Positions 35,378 through 44,711 of a stretch of 64,000 bases of DNA are shown here, in pieces. The notes under the pieces are model-generated. The model did not search any database. It was not told the origin of the DNA and saw nothing but the letters and a program-made list of their open reading frames with translations. The stretch covers positions 806,001-870,000 of the forward strand of contig JADJQT010000002.1 in the NCBI GenBank assembly GCA_016712595.1. The letters are read 5' to 3'. This stretch comes from Rhodospirillales bacterium. Its GTDB lineage: Bacteria > Pseudomonadota > Alphaproteobacteria > Rhodospirillales > Defluviicoccaceae. Position 1 is the first letter of the stretch; every line of letters starts with the position of its first letter. A program made the position numbers and the translations under genes.

Positions 35378-35980
35378 GTCGGCCGTGGCCGGAAAGGCCA
35401 GAAGCGGACGACCAAGGCGTGCGTCCTCGCGGTGGTCGAACGACCGCGTGACGCGGAGATCGGGACGGTCGCGGGTGGCGCACGGGCCTCGGTGGTGGTC
35501 GACCTCTCTGCCGTCGAGACCGAACGAGGTCCTCGGAGAAGGAGGTCGACGTGGCCGCGACCCATCTGATGAGCGATGCGTGGAGCACCTTTGCCGCCGT
35601 CGGCCAGAGCTTCGCAGCGCACGATACGGTTCAGCATGCCAAGCGCGAATATGCGCGCGGCACGGTCCACGCCAATTCCGTCGAGGGGTTCAATTCCCGC
35701 GTCCGCCGTACCGTCGCCGGCGTGTTCCATCATATCAGTCCGGAGCACGCCGACCTCTACTTCCACGAGATGGGCTTCCGGTGGTCACAGCGCGTCGTCG
35801 CGGGCCAGACCACCCGCCGGTCACCCGTGGACGGGAGCACGTTCGAACCCTCTGGGACCGCATCCCGCCTGCTATGCAACTCGTTGCGGTCCTCAGAACC
35901 GCCGTCGGCCGCCAACTCCGCCGAACCCGCAACGGCAGCATCTCGATCAAATCGCCAATCGCTGCGTTTTGCTTATAAAC
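35378..35980 (+). pseudogene. IS1595-family transposase remnant
   Basis: Only the catalytic-core part remains, in two frames. RGRKGQKRTTKACVLAVVER is fused in frame to LysR, then after a shift HLMSDAWSTFAAVGQSFAAH and HANSVEGFNSRVRRTVAGVF, then YFHEMGFRWSQRV, which is the C-terminal half of the ISXO2-like fold. The zinc-ribbon N-terminus is absent. The sequence after ~35800 no longer matches. Confidence 0.78.
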
Positions 35981-36034
35981 GCGACGTACGTGAACTACTT
36001 CGGCAGCGTACTACCAGTTCAGGGAATGGGAGAG

Positions 36035-37609
36035 GCTGTGTGAAAACGCGGTGTGGGCTATTGTTGGCGGCGGGTTAGCCGGGGTGCGCATGAGCCGCTT
36101 CATCGAAGGCGAGGACCGACTGCAGCAGTCGCTGCTGCCGAACTGCATCGACGATTATGTTTCCGAGGACAATCCGGTGCGGGTGGTCGAGGCCTATGTC
36201 GACGAACTCGACTTGGCGGCGTTGGGTTTTGATCAGGCGAGCCCGGCGGCAACGGGCCGTCCTGCCTACCATCCGGCGACGCTGCTCGGATTTACCTGTA
36301 CGGCTACCTCAACCGCATCCAGTCGAGCCGCCGGCTCGAGCGCGAGGCGCGGCGCAATCTCGAGCTGATGTGGCTCACCCGCCGGCTCGCCCCCGACTTC
36401 AAGACGATCGCCGACTTTCGCCGCGACAACGGCGCCGCGATCCGTGCGGCGTGTGCCGAGTTCATCCTGCTGTGCCGCCGGCTGGGGCTTTTCAGCCAAG
36501 CGGTGGCGGCGATCGACGGCAGCAAGTTCAAGGCGGTCAACGCCCGCGACCGCAACTACACACCGGGCAAGCTGCAGCGCCGCATCGAACAGATCGAGGC
36601 CAGCGTCGCCCGCTGGCTCAGCGCGCTGGACGCGGCCGACCTGCAGGAGGGCTCGGTCGCGCAAGACAAAGCGGTGCGGCTGGCGGAGAAGGTCGCGGCG
36701 ATGCGCGCCAAGGTGCGCGAGCTGCGTGCTTTGAAGGCGCGGGTGGAAGCCGCGCCCGACGGCCAGATCTCGCTGACCGACCCCGACGCACGGGCGATGG
36801 CGACCAACATGCGCGGCGCCAGCGTCGTCGGCTACAACGTGCAGACGGCGGTCGAGACCGAGCATCATCTGATCGTCGCGCACGAGGTTACGAACGTCGT
36901 CGTCGACCGGGCGTTGCTGGCACCGATGGCGGCCAGGGCGAAGGCGGCGATGGGCCAGGACGCGATCGACGTGCTGGCCGACCGCGGCTATTTCAGCAGC
37001 GAGCAGATCCGGGCATGCGAAGCGATCGGGGTGACCCCCTACGTGCCCAAGCCGCTGACCTCGGGGGCAAGAGCCGAGGGCCGCTATGCCAAAGAGGACT
37101 TCGTCTATCTGCCGGCCGAGGACGCCTATCGCTGTCCCGCCGGCGAGGTGCTCCCGCGCCGTTTCGGCTCGGTCCTGCAGGGCCGGACGATGATCACCTA
37201 CTTTTCGACCCGCTGCGGCGAGTGCGCGCTGAAGAGCCGGTGCACGCCGGCCAAGGAACGGCGTGTCCGGCGCTGGGAGCACGAGGCGGTCATCGACGCC
37301 GTGCTGGCGCGGATCGAGCACGCGCCCGAGGCAATGACGGTGCGCCGCCGCACGGTCGAGCATCCTTTCGCCACGCTCAAGGCCTGGATGGGTGCGACGC
37401 ACTCCCTCACCAGGGGGCTGGAGCGGGTGCGAACGGAAATGAGCCTGCACGTGCTCGCCTACAACATGAAACGGGTGATCAATCTCCTCGGCACCCGACC
37501 GCTCATCGCCGCGATCCGCAGCTGAGGCGCGATCTCGTCCCGCCGACTGCGCCCGCACCAGCCAAGGTGCCTGCCAATCGGCGATTGAGCACCAGTTTTC
37601 ACACGGGCT
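36035..37609 (+). mobile_element. IS1182-family insertion sequence
   Basis: About 1.57 kb, bounded by GCTGTGTGAAAACGC (left) and CCAGTTTTCACACGGGC (right), an imperfect inverted repeat. It carries one transposase gene with a frameshift. No clear target duplication is seen at these ends. Confidence 0.8.
36090..37525 (+). pseudogene. IS1182-family transposase, frameshifted
   Basis: MSRFIEGEDRLQQSLLPNCI to AYHPATLLG is in one frame; LYLYGYLNRIQSSRRLERE onward is in the next, with the shift near 36290. Catalytic landmarks: AAIDGSKFKAVN, VLADRGYFSSEQIRA and the terminal VEHPFATLKAWMG. The terminal domain MSLHVLAYNMKRVINLLG is typical of IS1182. With one base restored the protein would be ~475 residues, the normal length. 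Confidence 0.88.
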
Positions 37610-37747
37610 CGGGATGAAGCGGCCCCCCTTAAAAGGCGCAGGCCGCACAGGGCCAACACCGACCATAGAGATTGCGACGAACGGCTTTACTGCACCCGTC
37701 ACACCGAGTGGTTCGTCGATCGCGTGCGGGATAGGCAAAAGCGTAAA

Positions 37748-37785
37748 TCGTAACACATTGAAAACAATGCATAAAAATAGAGACG
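37748..37785. repeat. 38-bp motif beside group II intron B
   Basis: This is the partner of 1994-2031 with four differences. It contains CATTGAAAACAATG (37756-37769), a perfect 5-bp stem with a four-base loop that is imperfect in the other copy. It lies 12 bp outside the 3' end of the intron and is part of the intron's 3' exon. Confidence 0.7.
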
Positions 37786-37840
37786 GTTAGACCGGGGGTC
37801 GGGTAGCCGGGAGAGCATTTCTGCTCTCCCAGCCCCCTCA

Positions 37841-37874
37841 GAACCGTACGTGCGAGTCTCCCCGCATACGGCTC
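37841..37874 (-). ncRNA. Group II intron domain V, copy B
   Basis: The 34-nt catalytic hairpin reads GAGCCGTATGCGGGG then AGACTCGCACGTACGGTTC on the minus strand, followed by the domain VI stem (GGGAGAGCAGAAATGCTCTCCC) and the 3' splice site. All expected domain V landmarks are present. Confidence 0.9.
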
Positions 37875-37889
37875 AAGCATCTGCCAGCA

Positions 37890-39551
37890 TCATCGAGGCC
37901 CCCGGGGTACACGGCCGGGCCGGCACCATCGGTGGACGAGGACAGGGGAGGGGATTGCGGTGGCGGGATCACGGCGGTTGAGCGTGATGATCCCGCGTTC
38001 TTCGAGAGCGTCTTCGTCGAAGACTGCCCGGCAGACACCGCAGCGGCCGTCCTGCTGTTTCAGCAGTCGGACGCGATTGACCCGCGTTGTTTCCCGCAGC
38101 AAGCGATGTTTGCGGCGGTCCTCCCAGTATTGGCGGAGGCTGGGGTCGAACGGACTGGTTTGACCTTTCACCTTCACGTGCCGGGAGACCCGTACCGCGC
38201 CGTGCTGCGGGAGTTGACTTCCGCCGGCGCACAAGACCCAGCCGCGCCCGTGGTCGATCCCGAAGTATTGATGGACGACCCAACTCCGGCTCTTTTTCGG
38301 GTGGCGGCGTTTCGCCCACTTGTAGGCGATGGTCCAGACGTAATTGTCCAGGGCGCTGAAGATGCGCTTGGACACGCCGTGCCGGTAATAGTTGCACCAG
38401 CCCCGGATCACCGGCGCCAATGCCCTGATCACCTCGGCGGTGGGAAGCTGCCGATGCGCTCGTAGAAACTGCGACAGTCTCTGTCGGTACGCGATCACCT
38501 TCTCCTTTTGCGGTTGGGTGAGCAGCTTCCCATTGGGAAAGCGCCTGATGTTGAAACCGAGGAAGTTGAACCCGTCGCCGATGTGGACGATGCGGGTCTT
38601 CGCTTCGCTCAGGCTCAACCCGCGGTCGGCGAGAAACTCGGTCAACCGCGGGATGACGTAGTCTTCGAGCACCTCCCCGCGAGGGGCGGTGACAACGAAG
38701 TCGTCAGCATACCGGATCAGGCTGACGCCCTTGTGGATGCCCTTCCGCGCGGAAGGGCAGATGGTCCGTCCATTCCGCCGTTCCGACCCGAACAGTCGTT
38801 CCATCCCATCAAGAGCGATATTGGCAAGGAGCGGTGAGATGATCCCGCCCTGCGGCGTTCCCATCATCGTTTCCTCCCGCTTGCCGAGCTCGACCACGCC
38901 GGCTTTCAGCCAGCGTCGGATCACGGGGGTAAATACCGGCACGCGCGCCAGCAGCGCCGCATGATCGATGGTGTCGAAGCACTTGGCGATGTCGGCGTCG
39001 AGCACCCACTGGCTGCTGCCCTTGCGGGCGAGCGTGACATGGATGGCCTCGATCGCGTCCATCGGGCATCGCCCCGGCCGGAAACCGTAGCTGTTCGGCT
39101 CGAAACGAGCCTCCCACTCCGGTTCCAGCGCCAGCTTGACGATGGCCTGCATCACCCGGTCCGTGATCGTCGGTATGCCCAAGGGCCGCCGCCGGCCGTC
39201 GCTTTTCGGGATGTAGACCCGACGCACCGGCTTGGGACGGTAGCCCTTGAGACTCAGACCTTTCCTGAACAACGCGAGTCGATGTGGCGGCAATCGGCAC
39301 ACCTTGCCGTCGATCCCTGGTGTTTTCCTGCCGCGATTGACCTGAGTCACCTGACGGATCGCCAGAAGCTTCGCGGCGCTCGACCGAACGAGGAGCTGTT
39401 GAAGGTTCCTTACCTTCGCCGTCTCGCCGTTCTGGCTGGCCCGAAAGATCCGTTCCTGCAGCCGTCGTACGCTGCGTTCCACGGCCGGCCAGTCGATGCT
39501 GGCCCAGTCGTCGAGATCGCCACGTCCGTCTGTCCGTTCAGTGCTGCGCAC
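37890..39551 (-). CDS. ltrA: Group II intron reverse transcriptase/maturase
   Basis: 553 residues. RT blocks: RRVYIPKSDGRRRPLGIPTI, FRPGRCPMDAIEAIH, VLDADIAKCFDTIDH, MMGTPQGGIISPLLANIALD and the YADD box (IRYADDFVV). A maturase X domain follows (QFLRAHRQLPTAEVIRALA... GWCNYYRHGVSKRIF). The C-terminus has CGVCRAVFDEDA and VLVHRWC, which align with an HNH endonuclease, but the HHxP-type centre reads LNRRDP, so the nuclease is probably inactive. The protein assists splicing and reverse-transcribes the intron at its target. Confidence 0.93.
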   Translation of the reverse strand: MRSTERTDGRGDLDDWASIDWPAVERSVRRLQERIFRASQNGETAKVRNLQQLLVRSSAAKLLAIRQVTQVNRGRKTPGIDGKVCRLPPHRLALFRKGLSLKGYRPKPVRRVYIPKSDGRRRPLGIPTITDRVMQAIVKLALEPEWEARFEPNSYGFRPGRCPMDAIEAIHVTLARKGSSQWVLDADIAKCFDTIDHAALLARVPVFTPVIRRWLKAGVVELGKREETMMGTPQGGIISPLLANIALDGMERLFGSERRNGRTICPSARKGIHKGVSLIRYADDFVVTAPRGEVLEDYVIPRLTEFLADRGLSLSEAKTRIVHIGDGFNFLGFNIRRFPNGKLLTQPQKEKVIAYRQRLSQFLRAHRQLPTAEVIRALAPVIRGWCNYYRHGVSKRIFSALDNYVWTIAYKWAKRRHPKKSRSWVVHQYFGIDHGRGWVLCAGGSQLPQHGAVRVSRHVKVKGQTSPFDPSLRQYWEDRRKHRLLRETTRVNRVRLLKQQDGRCGVCRAVFDEDALEERGIITLNRRDPATAIPSPVLVHRWCRPGRVPRGPR

Positions 39552-40283
39552 TGTCTAACGTCCCAAGCGGTACCATCGGCTCAACAACATCGCTTCGGTG
39601 ACACCTGCCGGAAGTCTGCTCCTTTTCGGGATGGGTATTGCCCTATCCGGCCGATTGCAGGCCGGCCTTCGCTTTCTCCGGCATCCTCTGCCCCCTGGCC
39701 GGTCCCCCTTCCTTGCGGTCGGGCTACCACGCGATGGTGGGGACCATGGGGTTTACCCAGTTGATCGGGATGGAGATGCGTCATGGGGAGGTTGGACCCT
39801 CTAGCCCGGTGGGACATCCGGGTGTCGCCGCCGGCAAGCAAGGTCCGGCGGTCCGTCCCACACCGCCTTTCGGCAGCAGCGGCCTGTCAGCCTCTTTGGC
39901 CGCTTCGGAGTGACGAGCCCTGAGGCGGGTCTTCACGTTCTTCAACCTTCCATGTCTCCCCTAGCCACGACCCACCCTGAGGCTGGCCGGCCGTTCGGCG
40001 TTGTCCCCGGAGCTTCACACCTTGAATTACTCCGCAGCATGTCCGGGTAGGGGCACCTCGACACCAGAGGGTCCGGCGGGGGAGGGGACTCCGCCGCCGG
40101 CACTCCAATCCCAACCCTTATGATCCTTCCCCAGTCTGTGTGCTCAAACTGGAGAAGGTTCCTGGTCGCACTTCCTTCGCTCCGCCAGTCTCACCACTGG
40201 GAACTGGACTGCGCCCCTGTCACCGAACAGATTGAGCAACGTGAATTGACCGGGTATGCCGGGCCTTCGTCAGGAGAAGGCCG

Positions 40284-40394
40284 ATGGCCAAGCACCGTTG
40301 TCACAGCATCGAGTTCAAGCGGCAGGTCGCTCAGGAGTTCATCGCCGGCGAGACCCTTCATGGGCTCGCCAAGCATCACGACATCTCGCGTAAC
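40284..40394 (+). pseudogene. IS3-type OrfA fragment
   Basis: 37 codons from the ATG: MAKHRCHSIEFKRQVAQEFI then AGETLHGLAKHHDISRN, the HTH start of an IS3-family OrfA. It is cut at 40394 by an IS6-family element. A purine-rich CAGGAGAAGG ribosome site precedes the ATG. No trace of OrfB was found on the far side. Confidence 0.75.
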
Positions 40395-41208
40395 GGCTCT
40401 GTTGCATTAACCGGGTTGGGCGGCTAGCAGACGGGCTTTTGGAGTGTCTCCGCGATGTCTGTGTTCAAGCGTCGCCGATTTCCGGCCGCGATCATCCTGC
40501 TGGGCGTTCGCTGGTACTGCAAGTATGGGATCAGCTACCGGGACCTTGAGGAGATGATGACCGAGCGCGGGGTGGATGTCGACTTTTCGACGCTTTATCG
40601 GTGGGTTCAGCGCTATGCGCCAGAGATCGAGAAACGGGTCCGCTGGTACCAGGGCTACCGGTCGCCGTCCTGGCGCGTTGACGAGACCCACGTCAGGGTG
40701 GGTGGCAAGTGGAAATACCTGTTCCGTGCCGTCGACAAGCAGGGGCGCTTGATCGATTTCATGCTGTCGGACCGGCGGAACACCAAGGCGGCGCGTCGCT
40801 TTCTGGCCAAGGCATTGAAGGTCATGCGCAACTGGATGCCGGTGTCGATCACGACCGACAAGCTCGGCTCCTACCCGAAGGCACTGCGCCGGTTGAAACG
40901 GAAGGGCGCGCTGGAAGACACGGTCAAGCATCGGACGTCGAAGTATCTCAACAACATTATCGAGGCCGATCATGGTGCGCTCAAACGGGTAATCCGTCCC
41001 ACAAGGGGCTTCCAGTCGATGAAAACTGCGTACGCCACGATCAAGGGTTTCGAGATCATGTGCATGATCCGCCGCCGCCATTGCATCCTGATCGAACCGG
41101 GGGCTACAGGCGAAGTCCGATTCGTCAACAAACTCTTCGATCTTGCCGCCTAATCCCCGCTGCGGAGCAAGCCAAATTCTGTCCGACCGCGGTTAATGCA
41201 ACAGAGCC
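40395..41208 (+). mobile_element. IS6-family insertion sequence, third type (IS26-like ends)
   Basis: 814 bp with perfect-looking ends: GGCTCTGTTGCATTAACC on the left and GGTTAATGCAACAGAGCC on the right. It interrupts the IS3 OrfA fragment. The flanks CGCGTAAC and CGGCTGAC differ, so there is no 8-bp duplication. Confidence 0.9.
40455..41153 (+). CDS. IS6-family transposase
   Basis: 232 residues with an intact frame. The DDE triad is in SWRVDETHVRVGG, SITTDKLGSYPKA and NNIIEADHGALKRVI. The N-terminal HTH is YRDLEEMMTERGVDVDFSTL. The protein has the family's usual length. It belongs to the well-known IS26/IS6100-like half of the family, unlike the other two types here. Confidence 0.93.
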   Translation: MSVFKRRRFPAAIILLGVRWYCKYGISYRDLEEMMTERGVDVDFSTLYRWVQRYAPEIEKRVRWYQGYRSPSWRVDETHVRVGGKWKYLFRAVDKQGRLIDFMLSDRRNTKAARRFLAKALKVMRNWMPVSITTDKLGSYPKALRRLKRKGALEDTVKHRTSKYLNNIIEADHGALKRVIRPTRGFQSMKTAYATIKGFEIMCMIRRRHCILIEPGATGEVRFVNKLFDLAA

Positions 41209-41325
41209 CGGCTGACTGCCTCCGACACTGTCGAGGAATTCATCGGCACCGAGGGGTGGACGGCGCCGGTCGGGTCCGCCACATTTCCGCATGAGCGATG
41301 GCCGCGCCGGCCGCCCGGCTCGCCC

Positions 41326-42699
41326 TCAGAAGTCGAGCCAGCCGTTCAGGAACAAAGTGTTGTTGTCCGAAGCGTTGCGCGACGTACCGTCGAACTTGGT
41401 GTAAGCAGCGTACTGAAGAGACAGCTTCAGATTGGCCATCGACCAGGGTCCTGGCACGCCGTCCCGGTTGAACGGCAGCCAGTCGACCTGGAAAATCCAT
41501 TGGTTGGAGTCCGGTGAGCCATTGTTGGTCCCGTAATAATCGGGATTCTTGTTGCCGATCCAGTTGGTAAAACCGATCGTCCCCGCGTAGGTCTTGTCAT
41601 ACATGTACATCGCGTTGATGCCGACGCTGTACAAATTCCCATCGCTCCGGCTGGATATACCCAACTTCTCGCTTGCGTCGAACCGCTGGATCTCGTCGAT
41701 AAGCGAGGCCGTGACGACGACGGTGCTGGGATCGGAAAGCCACTGATACTGGCTGTCGAAGCCGAGGTCGGTGAACCAGTCGTGGCCTGAATGGTGAATG
41801 CGGCTCGGATAGATCGGCGCGGAGAGACCGAAGGTGCCGACTTCGACGTTCTGGTCGCCCCAGTCCTCCTGATAGGCGAGCCGCCAATAAGGGGCCGCAC
41901 CGTCGATCTGCTGTTCGCTGTTGACGTCCTGCTTCTGCAGCCCGAGGCTCCGCTGGGTGCCCTTGGGGATGCTGTAATACGCGTCCAGTTCGGCATACCA
42001 GCGCTGGTCGAGCATCGCGTAGACGCCGGTTCCGGCGACCTGCTGCGCGAGGGTTCCCTGGATCAGGGTGCTGGCGGCAGGGGCGGGAGCCAGCGATGAG
42101 GAACTGTACGGGAAGCTCCAGGCCGGCGTCGTGTTCCACAGATCCTGGACGGTCGGGTTATTGTTCCCGGTGAGCCCGACCACCAGTTCCTGGCCGGCGA
42201 CGGTCGTGTCGCGGGCGGCACGGACGTCGACGTTGTCCCAGCTCCAGTAGGCGTCCTGGTTGTTCGGGCCGTTGTACGTGCCCTGGACGAACGCGCCCAC
42301 CAGATCCGGGACGACGATGCCGCCATAAAAGAAGCTGAGCTGATCGAGCGCCCAGTTGTCGTTGTTGTCGAAACCGCGCGCGGCCCCGCCCGGCTGCCCC
42401 TTGTCCGTGTGCGTGAAGCCGCCGAGTGCCATGAAGGCGAGGTGCGGCAGGTTGTTCTCGTCTAGAAACCCCTTGTTCCAGCTGTCGCCGTTGTTGGTCA
42501 GCAGGTAGCCGTGCGCCTTGAACTGGCGGCCGAACGGCGTGAGTTGCGGAAAATTGGTATGGCACGCGGGGCAGTTCATGCCCGTCTGCCGGGCGAACGA
42601 GGGAACTGCTTCTGCAGGCCGTGCGTACAGCCCGGCCAGAAGGCACGCCGCGCCGGCGGCGCACGATACGATAATCGCCGTCTTGAACTCCTTGCGCAT
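41326..42699 (-). CDS. Porin-cytochrome c fusion protein (Cyc2-like)
   Basis: 457 residues. The signal peptide (ending LYARPAEA) is followed at once by one c-type haem site, ARQTGMNCPACHTNF (CxxCH at res. 43-47), and then ~400 residues of beta-barrel character ending FLNGWLDF with the terminal Phe of outer-membrane proteins. A short N-terminal monohaem domain joined to a barrel is the layout of Cyc2-type outer-membrane cytochromes, which move electrons across the outer membrane; some oxidise Fe(II). Whether this one does so cannot be told. A small soluble cytochrome c is encoded just upstream in the same direction. Confidence 0.72.
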   Translation of the reverse strand: MRKEFKTAIIVSCAAGAACLLAGLYARPAEAVPSFARQTGMNCPACHTNFPQLTPFGRQFKAHGYLLTNNGDSWNKGFLDENNLPHLAFMALGGFTHTDKGQPGGAARGFDNNDNWALDQLSFFYGGIVVPDLVGAFVQGTYNGPNNQDAYWSWDNVDVRAARDTTVAGQELVVGLTGNNNPTVQDLWNTTPAWSFPYSSSSLAPAPAASTLIQGTLAQQVAGTGVYAMLDQRWYAELDAYYSIPKGTQRSLGLQKQDVNSEQQIDGAAPYWRLAYQEDWGDQNVEVGTFGLSAPIYPSRIHHSGHDWFTDLGFDSQYQWLSDPSTVVVTASLIDEIQRFDASEKLGISSRSDGNLYSVGINAMYMYDKTYAGTIGFTNWIGNKNPDYYGTNNGSPDSNQWIFQVDWLPFNRDGVPGPWSMANLKLSLQYAAYTKFDGTSRNASDNNTLFLNGWLDF

Positions 42700-42799
42700 C
42701 TTCTCGTACTTCCCCTTGCCTAGTCGCGAAAGTCACGACGAGCCGCCGCCTTCGCTCGCTACTAGCAATTCCGAGGTCTGACTAGTTAAATTTGCGGTA

Positions 42800-42827
42800 T
42801 CTGTAGATTCGCTGCCGCGCGTGTCAA
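42800..42827 (-). promoter_or_regulatory. Possible sigma70 promoter for the porin-cytochrome gene
   Basis: Reading leftward, TTGACA (42822-42827) and TACAGA (42800-42805) are 16 bp apart in an AT-rich stretch. The -10 box is weak and the leader would be ~100 nt. Confidence 0.35.
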
Positions 42828-42984
42828 AAATATACAACACGCCAAGGTGATTAATTATTAGAATTACTTCCTGAACGATGAAAAATTTCTGCGGATGCCG
42901 GTCAAATACCTATCGAGTGGCAGCTCTCGCTTGCCGTCGAAAGGCGTCGCCGGTCCTGATTGGGCACGCCGCGGTCCTTACAGT

Positions 42985-43011
42985 CAGGCTCCCGTACGTA
43001 CCGGGAGCCTG
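42985..43011. terminator. Stem-loop after the cytochrome c gene
   Basis: CAGGCTCCCG and CGGGAGCCTG form a perfect 10-bp stem with a seven-base loop, 12 bp beyond the stop of the leftward cytochrome c gene. There is no run of U after it, so it is a hairpin that may stop or protect the transcript rather than a textbook terminator. Confidence 0.55.
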
Positions 43012-43022
43012 AGCCGGGCCGG

Positions 43023-43403
43023 CTACTTCAGGGTATTGAGGTAGGCGATGACGTTGGCGCGGTCGGTCTCGTCCTTGACGCCCGGGAACGTCATCTTCGT
43101 GCCCTTGACCACCTCCATCGGCGCCGCAAGATACGTATTGAGCGTGTCGTTGTTCCACGTCACTCCGTAGTTCTTCATGGCGGTCGAATAGTTGAACCCC
43201 GGCAGCGATCCCGACTGCCGGCCGACCACGCCGGCCAGCGATGGCCCGACCCGGGTTACCCCCGGCTCGGGCGAGTGGCAGACGGCGCACTTGGCGAACA
43301 CCTTCTTGCCGGCATCGGCATCGGCGTCGGCGTCGGTTGCGCTCGCGTGACCGCACAGGCCAAATACGAGCATAAAAGCGAAGCAGACAAGGGTCCGGTT
43401 CAT
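43023..43403 (-). CDS. Class I cytochrome c (c2/c550-like)
   Basis: 126 residues with a signal peptide (LVCFAFMLVFGLCGHASA). The haem site is KCAVCHSPEPG (C39, C42, H43) and the sixth ligand Met104 lies in KGTKMTFPG, as in mitochondrial-type cytochromes c. A short Asp-Ala repeat (DADADADA) separates the signal from the domain. It is a periplasmic electron carrier and the likely partner for the adjacent porin-cytochrome, which would then deliver electrons from the outside to the periplasm. Confidence 0.88.
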   Translation of the reverse strand: MNRTLVCFAFMLVFGLCGHASATDADADADAGKKVFAKCAVCHSPEPGVTRVGPSLAGVVGRQSGSLPGFNYSTAMKNYGVTWNNDTLNTYLAAPMEVVKGTKMTFPGVKDETDRANVIAYLNTLK

Positions 43404-43773
43404 TTCGAGTCTCCAGGTTGCACGCGTCCGCACCGTTCCGGCGTCCCGCGAGGAAGGGTGAATGCACTCGGGCCACGCGTCGATCGGGTGTCGGATCGGC
43501 CGACCGCGGCGAGGCCGTTCGAAGATGATGACCAAGACGGCCGCACAACGCACGCGCGTATTGCAGCGACTAATATGCGTGCGACGCGCTCTGCTAGGCA
43601 GTCTTGGTGCTTGACTTGGTTCCGAGGCGTGTGTGCGCCTCACGGCCGCCGCGAAGCTCCCCAGCCGGACGCTCGTCGCTTCTGGTGGGCATCTCAATGT
43701 CCGCATATAGCCGAGGCTGTTGAGAAAGTCGATGACGGCTGTGGGTTTGGGGGTGGCAGGTGTCGTAGAGGCT
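43404..43773. other. Gap between cytochrome c and IS66
   Basis: No supported gene. The last ~30 bp belong to the border of the IS66 element. I saw no conserved frame or hairpin in the rest. Confidence 0.5.
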
Positions 43774-43862
43774 GTACGCATCCGGTGATGGCCGCCTTGT
43801 GGTGAGGCGGGATTTTGTGCGGCATTTGGCTCGGATTTGGAGCTAGCGGCAGCGCAAGATCG

Positions 43863-44324
43863 ATGTCTTATCGTCAGGGTGAGGTACTGGGACGGGTCGA
43901 GCGGCGGCGTCGGTTCTCGCTCGGGCAGAAGCTTGCGGTTCTGGCGGAGGCGTCGGCGCCGGGAGTGGTGATCTCGGCGGTGGCGCGGCGGCATGGGCTG
44001 CTGCCGGCACAGGTGTTCAAATGGCGACGTCTGGCGGCGCTCGGCGTGATCGACATCCCCGGTGCTTCGGAATTGCCATCGTTCGTCGCCGTCGAGGTCG
44101 CGGAAGACGCGGCCGCGAACGAGGTGGCGGGGACGGAGGCCGTCGCGGCGGGGCCTGCGGGCAGGGCTGCGGGTGTGCCGGCGATGATGCCGCCCGCGAA
44201 GCCTGGGCAAGGTCGGTCGGGGGTGATCGAGATCGAACTCGGCGCGGGTCGCTGTGTCCGCGTGGTTGGCGATTTCGACGCCGAGGCGCTGCGGCGGGTT
44301 CTGGACGTTTTGGATCGGCGATGA
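43863..44324 (+). CDS. tnpA: IS66 TnpA
   Basis: 153 residues: an N-terminal HTH (RRRFSLGQKLAVLAEASAPG...ISAVARRHGLLPAQVFKWRR) that binds the ends, a disordered Ala/Gly-rich middle and the conserved terminal VRVVGDFDAEALRRVLDVLD. It starts at MSYRQGEVLG; its stop overlaps the tnpB start. It is an accessory to the TnpC transposase. Confidence 0.85.
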   Translation: MSYRQGEVLGRVERRRRFSLGQKLAVLAEASAPGVVISAVARRHGLLPAQVFKWRRLAALGVIDIPGASELPSFVAVEVAEDAAANEVAGTEAVAAGPAGRAAGVPAMMPPAKPGQGRSGVIEIELGAGRCVRVVGDFDAEALRRVLDVLDRR

Positions 44325-44667
44325 TTGCCGTTCCGACCGGCGCCCGGGTGTGGCTGGCGACCGGACACACCGACATGCGGCGCGGCTTCGATGGGCTGGC
44401 GCTGCAGGTGCAGGAAAGGCTGAAGCAGGACCCGCACTGTGGTCATTTGTTCGTCTTCCGTGGAAGACGCGGTGACCTTTGAAGATCCTTTGGCACGACG
44501 GCCAGGGCCTGTGCCTGTTCGCCAAACGTCTCGAACGCGGTCGGTTTCTGTGGCCGTCGGCGGCCGATGGAACGGTGACGATCACGCCGGCGCAACTCGC
44601 GTATCTGCTCGAAGGCATAGACTGGAGGATGCCGCGGCGAACTTGGCGTCCGATCGCCGCCGGATGA
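44321..44667 (+). pseudogene. tnpB: IS66 TnpB, one-base frameshift
   Basis: The first frame gives IAVPTGARVWLATGHTDMRR and GHLFVFRGRRGDL; the second resumes KILWHDGQGLCLFAKRLERG to the end. A single missing base in GACCTTTGAAG explains the change. The family normally reads GDLVKILWHDGQGLCLF without a break. Confidence 0.85.
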
Positions 44668-44711
44668 GATAACAGCTTACAAAGGCGTGAGAATCTGATT
44701 CAGTTCGGGTC

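Larger units (their letters stand above)
37798..40171 (-). mobile_element. Group II intron B, apparently full length
   Basis: On the minus strand the intron begins GTGCGACCAGGAACCTTC at 40171, matching the GUGYG consensus, and ends CTACCCGAC at 37798, for 2374 bp. About 620 nt of domains I-III precede the maturase gene, which lies in domain IV; domains V and VI follow. The two flanks rejoin to a sequence homologous to ~1994-2071, supporting both boundaries. It looks capable of splicing. Confidence 0.88.

Noticed and set aside
43350..43390. Tandem-repeat locus in the cytochrome c gene
   Set aside because: The GCATCG/GCGTCG repeat only encodes a short Asp-Ala linker and is too short to be a notable repeat array.
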